The position numbers and the translations under genes were made by a program. A stretch of DNA of 64,000 nt from NCBI GenBank assembly GCA_025766275.1, contig JAFKAC010000028.1, positions 496,001-560,000 of the forward strand, written 5' to 3'. Below are positions 24,942 to 36,900 of this stretch, one piece after another; position 1 is the first letter of the stretch; every line of letters starts with the position of its first letter. The notes under the pieces are model-generated. The model was not told the origin of the DNA and ran no database searches. It saw only the letters and a program-made list of their open reading frames with translations. The DNA is from Lactarius indigo. Its lineage: Eukaryota; Basidiomycota; Agaricomycetes; Russulales; Russulaceae.

Positions 24942-27900
24942 TCAAGCCGCGCCATGCTCTATCAGTAATTGTACCATACTACGATTCCCATTGAAACGTG
25001 CCGCTCGGAGTGGCGTCATCCCGTAATCGCCAACTATGTTGACGTCTGCCCCCCGTTCGATTAGCAGCCGTACAATCTCGGTATACCCATTTACTAATGC
25101 GTGGTATAATGGGGTGAAGCGATGGCGACATCTCGTGTCGACAAGGGCACCGCAATCGAGTAACAACCGAGCGATGTCGGGGTGTCCGGTAAGAGACGAG
25201 TGGTCTAGTGGAGTATGACCATTCTTGTCACGACAATTCACGTCTGCACCACGATCAATCAGTAGGCGCGCAACCTCCAATCTTCCTTTTACCGATGCCA
25301 CGTGCAATGCGGTTCCGCGGTAAGAGTTCCGAGAATTGACATCAATCCCACGATCCAGCAAAGATTCAATGACCGTCAACCGTCCTCGTGCCGATGCAAT
25401 ATGTAGGCTCATCTCTTCTTCGCTATTGGAGGTATCTTCGTGATTGGTACTTCCTCCATTTGTATCTTCTGGCAAAAATTCATCGACATCTGAACCATCC
25501 TGAGATGCCGCTTCCGGTGGGGCCAAACCCATGCGCTCGGCCAGAAACCTTGCGACCTCGACCTTCCTGAGGCGTGACGCCATGTCGAAGGGGCATTCGT
25601 CTTGGCGATCACGCACATTAGCATCCGCTCCAGACTCCAGCAACAGCTTCACAACATCCAGATGACCCCCTCGAGCCGCTGCGTGTGATGGTGTCCGGCC
25701 TTCGCTATCTCTTGCGCCCACACTTGAGCCACGTTTGATGAGGAAACCCGCGACATCAAGCTTTCCATTACCCGATGCCAGATGTAGTGGTGTTTCCTGG
25801 GAGCTGGTTTGTTTGTCGACGTCTGCGCCGCGGTCGACTAGCAACTCCGCGACCTCGAGATGTCCATTGGCTGATGCGTCATGAAGCGGAGACGAAAGGT
25901 CGTGATCCTCGGCATTCACATCCGCTCCACGCTCAATGAGGAAAGTAGCAACGTCGAGCTTCCCGTTGCCAGATGCGAGCTGCAAGGGAGTCTTCTCGTC
26001 TTGATTCCGCACATTGATGTCTACGCCGCCTTCAAGCAGTATTTCCACGAGGTCGAGGAGTCCGTATCGTGATGCATGGTGCAATGGAGCCAGGCCGTCC
26101 CTATCTCCGAACGTAGGATTTGCGCGATGCTCGATTAAGAAGCGCGCCACTTCGAATTTTCTGTCGCGCAGTGCTCGGTGTAGTGGCGTTTCTCCGTGTC
26201 GGTCCGCCTCATTCAGGGCTGCACCGCGTTGGATCAGTGACCGAACAATGTCGAGGTATCCTGTGGATGACGCCAGATGCAACGGAGTCTGGAGATCTTC
26301 GTCCTGCACATTTGGATCAGCACCGTTGACAAGTAAGTCTTGGATGATATTGAGATGCCCATGTGTTGACGCCTGGTGCAATGGTGTTGACTGATCGTTA
26401 TCACGGGACGCTACATCCGCGCCACTCTTGATTAAAGTACGCACAACCTCCGCATGTCCAAATTGTGATGCCATCGCCAATGCAGTTTGGCCTTCATCGT
26501 CGCGCGAATCTAAGGATGCATCGCAATCGAGCAAATATTTCACGATGTCCGGATGCCCGAGCCTTGATGCAATTTGCAATGGGGAGGTGTTACTTTTATC
26601 CCGGGAATCTATATGTGCCCCATGTTCTACCAGCAGCCGGCAAACTTCCAGTGCACCACCAAATGTCGCTGAATGCAATGGAGTCGAGCCTGCTTTGTCG
26701 GCCACGCTAACATCTGCTCGGTGGTCGAGTAACAATCGCACTGCGTCGCGATCACCGGCCAATGATGCGCTATGCAATGGACTGAACCCGTCCATACCCG
26801 GGGCGTTGACATCCGCGCCATGCCGGAGTAGTGCACGAACAACATCAAACTCTCGGTTGACGACTGCAGCATACAAGGGGGTTACACATCGACCGCCCCT
26901 AGCATTGACATCCCCTGGGTAAGTGACTGCGAGGTGTTCTACAATGTGGGGGAAACCAGAGAGTGTGGCGTAGTATAATGGCGATCCCTCTGGTTCTTCT
27001 GGACGCACGGTTGCCATTTGTCCTACCCAAGGATGATCAAGGTCGTATATCCACACCCATGCAGAAAAATATGGCGTGTTCCGGTCAAAGAGACGCTCCA
27101 TCAGATCCTGGATATCTGACGACACCGTCCCAAATTTGGCATGGTCAACCCAGTGCCGGGCCGCGTAGATCGCAAGTGGACGATTCTCCACCACACTCTT
27201 GTCGACTTGGCCATCAAGGCTAAGTAAGATGCTGAGGCAAGCTCGCGCGAGAGTGGTGTGTGCGGAATGAGGGAGGACATGATAGCGAGAGAGACGGTCT
27301 CCTGCCTTGGCAAGGCGGTCAGATTCTAGAAACTCCCTGACCGTGAAATGCGCAAATTGAACGACCAGGAAACCATCTACATTGACGACGGTGATTAGAC
27401 TGGAACAAGTCGATATCAAGCATTTCTGCGCGTCCTCAGAGCGCCAATCTATCTGGTCCTCCGAATCACTTTCGACGTCGAATAGAATGGCAAGGACGTC
27501 TGCGAGCTCTGCAAGGCGAAGTGGGCGGATGGAGACGCAGAGGCACTGAAAAAGGCAGCGGGCGTATTCTTCGCTGTCCTTGTCGATGCCCAACAAGATA
27601 CGCTCATATGTTTCATCCAACGTCTGAGGCAATTCCTTCAGTGCCCGCGCAATTGTTCCCGGAATGCGGAGACGCAACGCCTCCAGTTGACAAAACACCC
27701 ATCGGAACCTATGGTAGAATGAGAAATAGTTAAGATTTAGTGATATCGATTACTTACATCCCGTCGGCCTTCTCAGAGATCGTATCGATCACCAGTTTCT
27801 TATCCTCCGCTCTCCATTTTCGCATCTTGCGGTCCGAATGAACAACATGGGTGACGTAGTCAGTTATATCCTGCTTTTGACCGTCTTCTTCATGAAGAGA

Positions 27901-29752
27901 AACAGAATGAGACGCCAGAGGCTCGAGAACTTCGAGGATATCGGCCTCGGGACGACCGGTCACACAAATGCGTAGATTCGGAAGTCGTGACTCAACAAGG
28001 TCTTCTATGAGTTCGAGGACGGCATCGCGCGGAGGTGGTACGCCAGATGTGTTGGGACACTCGTCGAGAGCATCTATGATGAGATATATCGCCGGCTGCT
28101 CAGGGAGAAACAGCATATCCTTGAGGCATATGACAAGCGCATTGTCATCGGGCGACCGTGATCCATTATCGTATGTGGAATAAAGGCGAGAGAGGATTTC
28201 GTAGCAAGGGTCTGACTTGGCGCAGAGCTGCACGAGAAGGGATGATAGTAAGCCACGGACATCTTGCTTTGCCACATTTCTGAAGTCGAAGTAGTAATAA
28301 GCCGTCAAGCCCAATCCCGCGTCACGTAGGGCCATGGACTCCTCGATGACGGTGGAACTAGTTGACCAATGTCAATATGAATACAGCTGGATGAGGTAAA
28401 CGGATGTGGCACACACCACAGAATGCTCTTCCCCGATCCCGCTGTAAGGGGCTGCCGTCAGTTACCGTGAGAGGAAGGCCCAAGAATCACTTACGCTTGC
28501 CAAGGATCAAGAGAAGACATCCCTTCGAATTCCAGTCCTTGAAGTTACCGCCTCGGGTAAACCACACGGCAGACCCGTCGCGAACACGTCTGCGGGCAAT
28601 CACTTGATTTTCCGACGGGTTTGGCGGGGAAAGCCAACTAATAGATTTATCGTGTAAACGGTCACCTGTGAGACGAGTTTGTTTATCCTTCGGAGCTATG
28701 CATTGTGGACGAGACAACACACGGTTCATTTTGTTCATTTCGTTTACGACGTCTTGCATGGTGACTAGAGTTTCACCATAAGCGCGGGATATAATTCATA
28801 AGCAATATTTTAACCCACCGAGAGTCGTCCGGATCGCGACGCTCGACGCCTCGCCACCTACGGTAGACAACAACCTGATCAGATGTCCGAAGTCGACCAA
28901 GGCGCTTCACTCACCATCCATAACCACTTTCATATTGTTCATAAGACCATGGACAACCTCCAAGATGTGCGCCTCCATCATCCGGGCCTCGTCCTGCGTG
29001 AGTCGGTCCAATCTACGCAGTATATTTTCGATCTCGCTGTCGCCTAACAGCTTCTTGGCGAATTGCTCTGGAACGAGTTCAGGGACAGCAACGCATGAAC
29101 ACAGTAAGGAAGCGCTTACTGAGTCGTCCTTGTTTTATTTGTTTCTTCGCCTGAGAAAGGATCGAAAGCAATTCGACCATTATCTTCACGATTATCTCGG
29201 TCATCAAAGGGCTCAAGTCGATCTTGGTATAAATTTCGAGGCGCTTGAGGAAGTTTCCGATGCACTCAAAGAGTTCAAGGAGGGCATCGTAACTCGCGCT
29301 GACACCTTCGGCCGCCTGATACGATCGGATATCAGAGGCGCATGTTGGCCGATACAAAACGAAGGAAAACACATACGGTGAAGAGGACACCGATGCCGAC
29401 GAAGACCAGCTTTGCAGGATCAAACGGAATCTGGTGAAGAAAGATTTTAAGAAAGGCGAGATCGTGACGATCGCTTGCGGCCGCGGCTCACGAAACTAGT
29501 TGCTTCACCAAGAATTGCAGAGAAGGCGTGAACGAATTGCACAACCGGGTTGAGACAATCGATGAACTTCCGATTCTTGTCCCGATATTCCTTGAACTCG
29601 TCCTTTTTCTTTTCGAGTAGCTGAAGGATGGCACCAGGAGAGTGGCAGGCCTTGATCTGTTCGGCGAAGGGATTGTCGTGGAGATCTATCTTCATTTGTT
29701 CGGCGTAATTATCCAAAGCATCGCGAATCAACTGAAGGTTCTGGGAAGACAT
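24942..29752 (-). CDS. NLR3: Goodbye-like/NACHT/winged-helix/ankyrin protein
   Basis: A predicted NLR-like STAND switch, closest to NLR2. The start at 29752 gives MSSQNLQLIRDALDNYAEQM. The helical N-terminal exons lie at about 29752-28880 and 28759-28490 (ISWLSPPNPSENQVIARRRV). Walker A is rebuilt across the intron as GKPGSGKS (about 28440), Walker B reads IYLIIDALDECP (about 28080), and the sensor reads CVTGRPE. The winged-helix exon starts at about 27707 (RWVFCQLEALRLRIPGT). About 15 ankyrin repeats follow, then the linker (SDVDEFLPEDTNGG) and five more repeats, ending IEHGAA. The first ankyrin block and the linker are very similar to NLR2. The gene is intact over all exons. It sits directly 5' of the intact ERV41/CIR-N pair, so it may be the copy closest to the ancestral arrangement. 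Confidence 0.88.
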
Positions 29753-30351
29753 TGTTGAGAAGGCAATGAGGGTTTGCAGTAGTCGAGTTGAGTGAGGATG
29801 GCCGCTAGTTGCAATCGATCACAACGTGTACTTGGTTCGTCTTGCGGACAACCAAATCCGAGGACCGGTCCGACTGAGCAAAAATGGAACGATAGGCGCC
29901 GGTGGCGTGCATGATTGTGATGGGGCTCGAATGACGCAGTCACCAGGGACTACAGTAGGAATACTCTGAACGGGTCGGTACTTCAGTAGTCTGTATGTAT
30001 CATCAATGTTACAATAATTATATAGCATCTGTCGAATTGCTAGTCCGAGGATGCCGCGGCAAGGATCGCAGGCAATCTTCCCGGCAACTCCCACGCTTCG
30101 GCGAAGTTTCGGCGATTGTCCAGCACCAATTCTCGCCAGTTAGCAATCCTATCATCGCTTCCGCAAGGAAAAGTGATCCGTGAAGCTTGAGTCCACTCAA
30201 AATAAATGCCAGGAGAGAACAAACGCACAATTTATGGCTTCATCACGTTAAGTCGGAAAATCTAGTTTTTTTGGGTAAGGAAACGACAAGAACGCCGCAC
30301 TCGCTCCAAGTACAACATCATACATCGCTCAACTACCAATCCCACCCCGAC
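29753..30351. other. NLR3 upstream region
   Basis: No gene seen. It shares blocks with 19723-20193 and, between about 30167 and 30270, with 10839-10960. It holds the presumed NLR3 promoter and the 3' flank of ERV41 copy D. Confidence 0.45.
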
Positions 30352-32274
30352 CTAGTCATCCTTCTTCCCCGCGTCCCTCGGTGGCGGTGGAGCCGCAAAC
30401 CCACTCAACGGCGACCGCGGCGTGGGCGGGAAGTGACCAAAGGACGGTGTACCAAGCCCCGGTGTACCAAGTCCCGGCGTACCAAGTCCCGGAGCAGGTG
30501 AGCCCAGCGTAGCCGCCGTCGCCGGCGTGCGCAACCCACCACCGATGCCGCTGCCTGGTGACACCGGCCGGAACACCCCGGGAGAGAGCCCGAGCCCGGA
30601 CGGCGTGCCGGGGTAGCCGCCGGATGCTGTGCGGCCAGAGAGAGGGGGCGGCACCGTAGCAGGCGAGTAGGGGGAGTACGGCAGCATTGGGGAGCCCGCA
30701 GGCGAGTTGGCATAGCTCGACACACCGCTATAGGTCGAACTGTACGGCGATCCGCCCTCCGCCCAGCTGCCTGGGCGCAGCGATGCGTTGCTCGGCCGTG
30801 CCCGGAGGGCCCCGCCGGTCCATTTGCTGCGCAGGGCGCTCCGTGATGAATCGGGGGTCGGGGCGATGCTACCTGTGTCGTCGGGCCCTGCGACGACCAA
30901 TATCATTCGGTCGGTTGCGCGGATGCCCCATGATGCGCACACGAATATGCCCCCGATAACCCCGACACAGCTATCGTACAGATATGAGCCAGTGAGATAA
31001 CGCGAACAGACGAAGGGTGACGCACCGGATGAAGAATTGGGCAAGCGTGGTGGTCCGCTGGATTAGGGTGAGACGGACGGGCTCGATATCAAACTTGAAG
31101 AAGATCCCAGGGACCCCCGAATGGGGGCTGAGCTTCCGTTCGTAATGTGTGACACTATACTGATTTGTATGTAAAGGCGCAGTCCGTGGCGCAACATAAG
31201 TTGTCGGGACGACACGGAGATAATATTGATATGCGACAAATTCTATAGGCAAATCAGCAGGGAGACTCTCGGAAAGCGATTGACGGACCATCGTGAGTGA
31301 TTTCAAACGAATTGTCGAGAGGTTGGGTGATCTCTGGGAAATGCTTGCCGAAAGAAAACTCCGTGATAACGTGTGACAAGTTCATAACTGTCAGGTCTAT
31401 GAAAATGAGCTCAACAAAGAGGAGAAGAGTACATACGGCTGTGGTCAACATGAAGGGGATTGCTATAGCCATGACCGAGTGTAGTGATGTGGAGGTTTGC
31501 TGATCAAGGACGCATTTATGAGGGTCGCATTCGAATAACATGGAAGCGCACCACTAATTCTCTTGACGGCAAGCGAGCCATAAATCCGGCACGCACTGCC
31601 GTCTCGAATATGATTGTAGGTAGGTTTGTACAAATCCTGGGAGCGATGGAAGAAATCTGCGAGGAAACCACGCGACTTGCGAGACTCGGCGATGGCTTGC
31701 CGTGCGGTGAGAGCCTCGGCGTGTTCTCTAATTAGAATATATGAGACCGGTCCAACCGAATTCCCACAGCGACTCACTTGAGTGTAGTGGCCTGTCCGAT
31801 GTCAAACAGGGTCTGTACAAGGGTCAAGAAGTAAGTTGGAGTGTCGACGAAGCAAACGCTACGTACGCCGTCCCGGTGGAACCCCTTGCTGAGGTATAAT
31901 CTGTCACCAACAACGTCACGCAGGTCGACAGTCAAATCTGAGGATACAGTCAGCATCTTGAGGACTCGCAGGGAGGTATGATACGCACATCTGCAAGGCA
32001 TATTGACGATCAAATCGACATTGATGTCCAAATAACTCGAGGGGGTGTGATCCACGCCAAATTCGTAATCTGGCCAGCCCCATACGAACTCGCCAATATC
32101 ATTCGCGACAAGAAGAAGAGCAATGAAGGCAATAAAGAGAGTGAGGAAACCACGCTCGCTTGAGCGGGTACGATATGTCGAGGGGAGTTTGGGAAAAGCA
32201 TCGAAACTCTTGAGTGGCGCAGGTGCAACAGCGTCGATCTTGTCCAGAAGAGAGAGCTCCTCATGCGGGTCCAT
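30352..32274 (-). CDS. ERV41: ERV41/ERGIC2-family ER-Golgi vesicle protein (intact copy D)
   Basis: Erv41 forms a complex with Erv46 that cycles between ER and Golgi in COPII/COPI vesicles and retrieves ER proteins. From ATG 32274 it reads LLDKIDAVAPAPLKSFDAFP, then TM1 (GFLTLFIAFIALLLVANDI) and WPDYEFGVDHTPSSYLDINV. Splicing at GTGCGT/CAG restores MPCRYLTVDLRDVVGDRLYL. Further exons give FDIGQATTLKEHAEALTARQ, ISANLHITTLGHGYSNPLHV, LMNLSHVITEFSFGKHFPEI, DEFVAYQYYLRVVPTTYVAP, GVPGIFFKFDIEPVRLTL and TM2 (CVGVIGGIFVCASWGI). All seven introns fit in phase. The tail is an unusually long Pro/Gly/Ser-rich stretch ending GKKDD, which matches a KKxx dilysine retrieval signal. It is divergent from the CIR-N gene across 171 bp. 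It is the only undamaged copy of four here. Confidence 0.9.
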
Positions 32275-32445
32275 GCCTGCGGTCGACTAGAAAGGGAAGA
32301 GCGAAAGGGCGTTTTAGAGAGAAATATTACAACGTTGAGCTGCGCGAGTTACGTGGTGATCCGCTTCAGGCTGATGTGGCAGGACCCCGGAACCACCACC
32401 CTTTCGAGACCTCCTGTCACCCTCTTCCTCGTCTTGTCACCAACG
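32275..32445. promoter_or_regulatory. Divergent promoter between ERV41 and the CIR-N gene
   Basis: A 171-bp gap separates two head-to-head start codons (32274 minus, 32446 plus), so one short region must drive both genes. Recognisable remains of this gap are kept in units 1-3. No clear TATA box is visible. Confidence 0.6.
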
Positions 32446-33463
32446 ATGGGCAAGCTTAACATCGCTCACCACAAGTCATATCACCCGTATCGACTCGACA
32501 ACATCGAGCGGGTCCGTCGCGATGAAGAAGCCGCCAAACGCAAGCAGACAGAGGACACTGATCGTGCACTCGTAGCCGTACGTCTACGTCTACTCCTACC
32601 CATGATATTCACAACTCCCTGCAGGACGCCGAATCCCGTTTGGATGCGCTACGTTCACGCGCGGGTATCGCCACACTGCACTCCCCACCACCAGGCGATG
32701 GTGATGCCGAGGGCCCTGCGCCGCCTGTCGCATCAGGCTCAGGGTCTTCTTCCATAACTCTGTCTAATGGCCATATCAACCTCTTCGCCGACCTCGAGGA
32801 ACACACCGCGGCCCTCGCAGCGCGGGCCTCGAAGTCGAAGCCTGCAGTGACCGACGCAGACCGCGGCGTGGCGCTCGCTCCAACCAAGCAGGACCTCAAT
32901 CCATGGTACTCGTCGTCTTCCGCCCCCAAAGACAGCGACAACGATAAAGTGGCCGCAGCGCGAAGGTGCGACTCCCTCTTCTGTGTACTGCGAGAGCAGC
33001 GCTTATAATCCATTGACGTATGCACAGACAACGCGATCTGGCGCGCCAAGTCCGAGCTGACCCGCTTGCCTCGATCCCCTCGCACCTCATGCGGCCCTCC
33101 CGCACGACGCCTTCGTCGCTACCACCACCATCCCGAAACCGTCCACCGCGCAGTCGTCACCCACAGCCGCCCCAGCCACAGCCACAGCAGCCCCAGCCAG
33201 CCGCGTCGTCCGCCTCACGCGAGGGCCGCCTGGCACGTGAGTCAGCCGAGCGAGAACGCGCGCTGGCCCTTGTGCGGCGCAAGCAACGTGAGCGCGCAGA
33301 GAGCGCCACTGCAACCCCGAGCACGGTGCACGGTGGCTATGCAGACGTTTTTAATCGGCTCGAGGTGGAGGACGCGCATCGTGAGCGCGACCGCGCGTGG
33401 CGTCAGCGGCGGTGGGAGGACGACGCCGATAACGACCGGCGCCCGCGGCCGAAGCGGCGTTGA
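32446..33463 (+). CDS. CIR-N (CBF1-interacting corepressor N-terminal) domain protein
   Basis: A small nuclear-type protein of about 302 aa with three exons: 32446-32577, 32625-32965 and 33028-33463. The introns of 47 and 62 bp have GT...AG ends and keep the frame. The N-terminus MGKLNIAHHKSYHPYRLDN followed by IERVRRDEEAAKRKQ is the hallmark of the CIR-N domain shared with LENG1/CIR-type proteins, which are linked to splicing or corepressor complexes. The middle has NLFADLEEH and a NPWYSSSS motif. The end is basic and low-complexity (Pro/Gln/Arg, ending RRPRPKRR), resembling a nuclear localisation signal. It is divergent from ERV41. Decayed copies of its first exon occur beside each ERV41 pseudogene, but only this one is complete. 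The exact molecular role is inferred from the family. Confidence 0.85.
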
Positions 33464-33967
33464 AGTGTATCGGTCGACGCACTGTCGTCCCTGTATTTTT
33501 GTTCTGGCTCGGACATCGACGATGTACCCTCCTAGAGCTTGCTGCTCGTAAGACCTTTTGGGGCATGGGTCTATCTGAAGGTGGAACGAAGATGGCAAAC
33601 AGGCCCGCCCGAGCGTACATGCGGGTCTACTCAGCAGCACGCGTTTTATTCCCTGCAGCTGCCTCCGCGAAAGACGTGTATCAGCATAGCTGCGACACGA
33701 ACTTAGGTTTACCCAATGTAGCACTTAACAATACGCATTCCATATTTTCTGTAACTCCCATCCTGCGTTGTATATATAGTACTTCCCAATAGAACATCTC
33801 TCCGTTCCCTTGCGGAGCGGCTTTACAACGTCAGGCCGCAGTCGTCAGGATTGGCGTCAAGTTTCGGGCTCAAGCGCGCGACACGTATCTACCGTTCCAA
33901 ATATGACGATCATTGTAATTGGACATCCCAGGAAGGTGTCTGACTCACTGAACTCGACCACTCCACA
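33464..33967 (+). promoter_or_regulatory. NLR4 promoter region with TATA-like box
   Basis: The gap between the CIR-N stop and the NLR4 start. A TATATATAG at 33771-33779, about 190 bp upstream of the NLR4 ATG, is a good candidate core element, although the 5' UTR length is unknown. No gene is seen in the stretch. Confidence 0.5.
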
Positions 33968-36900
33968 ATGTCTTCCCCGAACTTCCAATCGATCCGCGAC
34001 GCATTGGAGAAGTACACTGAACAAATGAAGACAGATCTGCAGGATAATCCTTTCGTCGAAGAGGTCAAGCGCTGTGATTCCCCCAATGACGTCCTTGAGT
34101 TACTTGAGAAGACTAAGAACGAGTTCAAGGAATATCGGGACAGAAATCGGAAGTTCATCGATTGCCTTAACCCGGTTGTGCAGTTCGTTCACACTTTCTC
34201 TGCAATTCTTGGCGAGGCAGCCAGTCTGGTGAGCTGCGAGCGATCGTCAAGTTCTCGTTTATTCACTCCATCTCCATTAGGTTCCGTTCCAACCTGCAAA
34301 GCTGGTCTTTGTTGGTATCAATACCCTCTTCACCGTGCGTGTCTTGCTTTCATTTCTATGAGTCAACCATGTCCCCTCTGATATCCGAACATATCAGGCG
34401 ACTGAAGGTGTGACCGCGAGCTATGACGCTCTCCTTGACCTCTTTGAGTGCATCGGAAGCTTCCTCAAACGCCTCGAAATTTATACCAGGATCGACGACC
34501 TGAGCCCTTCGATGAAGGATATAATCGGAAAGATAATGATCGAATTGCTTTCCATCCTGACCCAGGCAAAGAAGCAAATCAAACAGGGACGACTCAGTAA
34601 GCGCTTCTTTACTGTGTCGATAGGCTACTATTTCTGAACTCGTTGCAGAGAAATTCGCAAAGAAGTTGCTGGGGGATAGCGAAGTCGAAAATATACTGCG
34701 TAGATTGGACCGGCTCACCAAGGACGAGGCCCACATGACGGATGCGCACATCTTGGAGGTTGTACATGGTCTCATGAACCATATGAAAGTGGTTATGGAT
34801 GGTGAGTGAAGCCACTTGGTTGACTCCGAACACCTGATCAGATCATTGCCCGTGGCTCTGTGTAGGCGGCGAGGCATCAATCGCTGCGATCCGGGAGACT
34901 CTCGGTGTGTTCTAATACTGCCTATGAATCGTTTCCCGTGCTCACGGCCAAATGCTAGTTACCATGCAGGACGCCTTAAACGAAATGAACAAAATGAACC
35001 GTGTGTTGTCTGGTACACTATGCGTGGGCCCGAAGCTGAGGGTGAACCCGCCTTACAGGTGACCGTTTACATGAACAATCTAGAAGTTGGCTTTCCCCGC
35101 CAGACCCGTCGGAAAATCACGTGATCGCGCGCGGCGATATTCGCGATGGCTCTGCGGTGTGGTTAACCCGAAGCAGCAACTTCAAGGAGTGGAATGCGAA
35201 GGGTTGTCTTTTGTGGATTCTTGGTAATCGTACGCGATCCTGAAGGCTTCTTTTAATTTCTGGTGACTGACGGTAGCCCGTCGCTGCAGCGGGATCTGGG
35301 AAGAGCATTCTGTGGTGTGTGCCCATCCGTTTACCTCGTACGGCTCAATTCATATGATTGATAATTTCCCGACTAGCTCCACCATCATTGAGGAGTCCAT
35401 GGCTCTACGTGACGCGGGTTTGGGCTTGACGGCATATTATTACTTCGACTTCAGAATTACGGCCAAGCAGAATGTCCGTGGTTTACTGTCGTCCCTTCTC
35501 GTGCAACTCTGCGCCAAATCAGATGCTTGCTATCAAGTCCTTTCCCGCCTTTATTCCACCTACGATAATGGATCACGGTCGCCCGAAAACAAAGCGCTTA
35601 TCAAGTGCTTGAAGGACATGCTGGGACTCCCCGTGCAGCCGGTGATTTATCTCATCATAGATGCTCTCGATGAGTGCCCTAGCACCTCTGGTGTAGTATC
35701 TCCACGCGATCGGGTGCTTGAACTCATAGGAGACCTTGTCGGGTTACACCTTCCGAATCTTCGCATCTGCGTGACCAGTCGCCCCGCGGCCGATATCCTA
35801 GAAGCTCTTGAGCCTTTGGCACCTCATATTGTTTCTCTTCATGACGAAGACGGGCAGAAGCAGGATATCACCCACTATGTCACCTCTGTTGTCCATTCGG
35901 ATAGCAAGATGCGAAAATGGGGTGCACAAGATAAGAAATTAGTTATAGACACGATATCTGAGAGGGCGGACGGAATGTAGGCAAATCATTCTTCCTGGAT
36001 CTCAGCTACTTATCATCTCATGATAGGTTCCAATGGGTTTTCTGTCAACTAGAAGCGTTGCGTCTTCGCAATCCAAGAATGATCGCGCGCGCTCTGAATG
36101 AGTTGCCTCGGACCTTGGACGAAACATATGAGCGGATATTGCTAGGCATACACGAGGACAGCCAAGAACACGCCCGCTGTCTTTTTCAGTGCCTCTGCGT
36201 CTCAATCCGCCCACTTCGCCTTGCAGAGCTCGCAGAGATCCTTGCCGTTCTATTTGATACCGGACGTGATTCAGAGGACTACATAGATTGGCGTTCTGAG
36301 GGTGCTCAGCAATCTCTATTATCGGCCTGTTCGAGCCTAGTTGCTGTCGTCAAAATCGACGATGGTTCGCCGGTTGTTCAATTCACACATTTCTCCGTCA
36401 GGGAGTACCTGACGTCCGACCGCCTTGCCAACACGACTCGGCAGCTCTCCTATCATGTCCTCCCACATTCTGCCCACACTATTCTTGCGCGAGTTTCCCT
36501 CCGCGTCTTACTTGGCCTTGATGGCCAACTCAACATTTTTGGAGTGAGAAGTCATCCTCTTGCCGTCTACGCGGCTCGGCACTGGATCGACCACGCCAAA
36601 TTCGAGGACGTGTCATCCAGTATTCAGGAACTCATGGAGCGTCTCTTTGACCAGGAAAGGTCTTTCTTTACGACATGGGTCCAGATATATGACTTTGATC
36701 GCCCTTCGGAAGGGCAAATGGCAACAACTTCCTCGGATGGACCATTGGCATCTCCACTATACTACGCTTCGCTTTGTGGTCTCATCCACGTTGTAGAATA
36801 CCTCGCGGCTACCCACCCAGAGAATATCAACACGCGTGGCGGTCACTACGTGACTCCCTTGTATGCTGCACTCACCAGCCAAGTGTTCGATGTCGTTCGT

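Noticed and set aside
33242..33724. Minus-strand frame overlapping the CIR-N 3' exon
   Set aside because: It is antisense to a Pro/Arg-rich coding exon with verified splice frame; there is no independent support.
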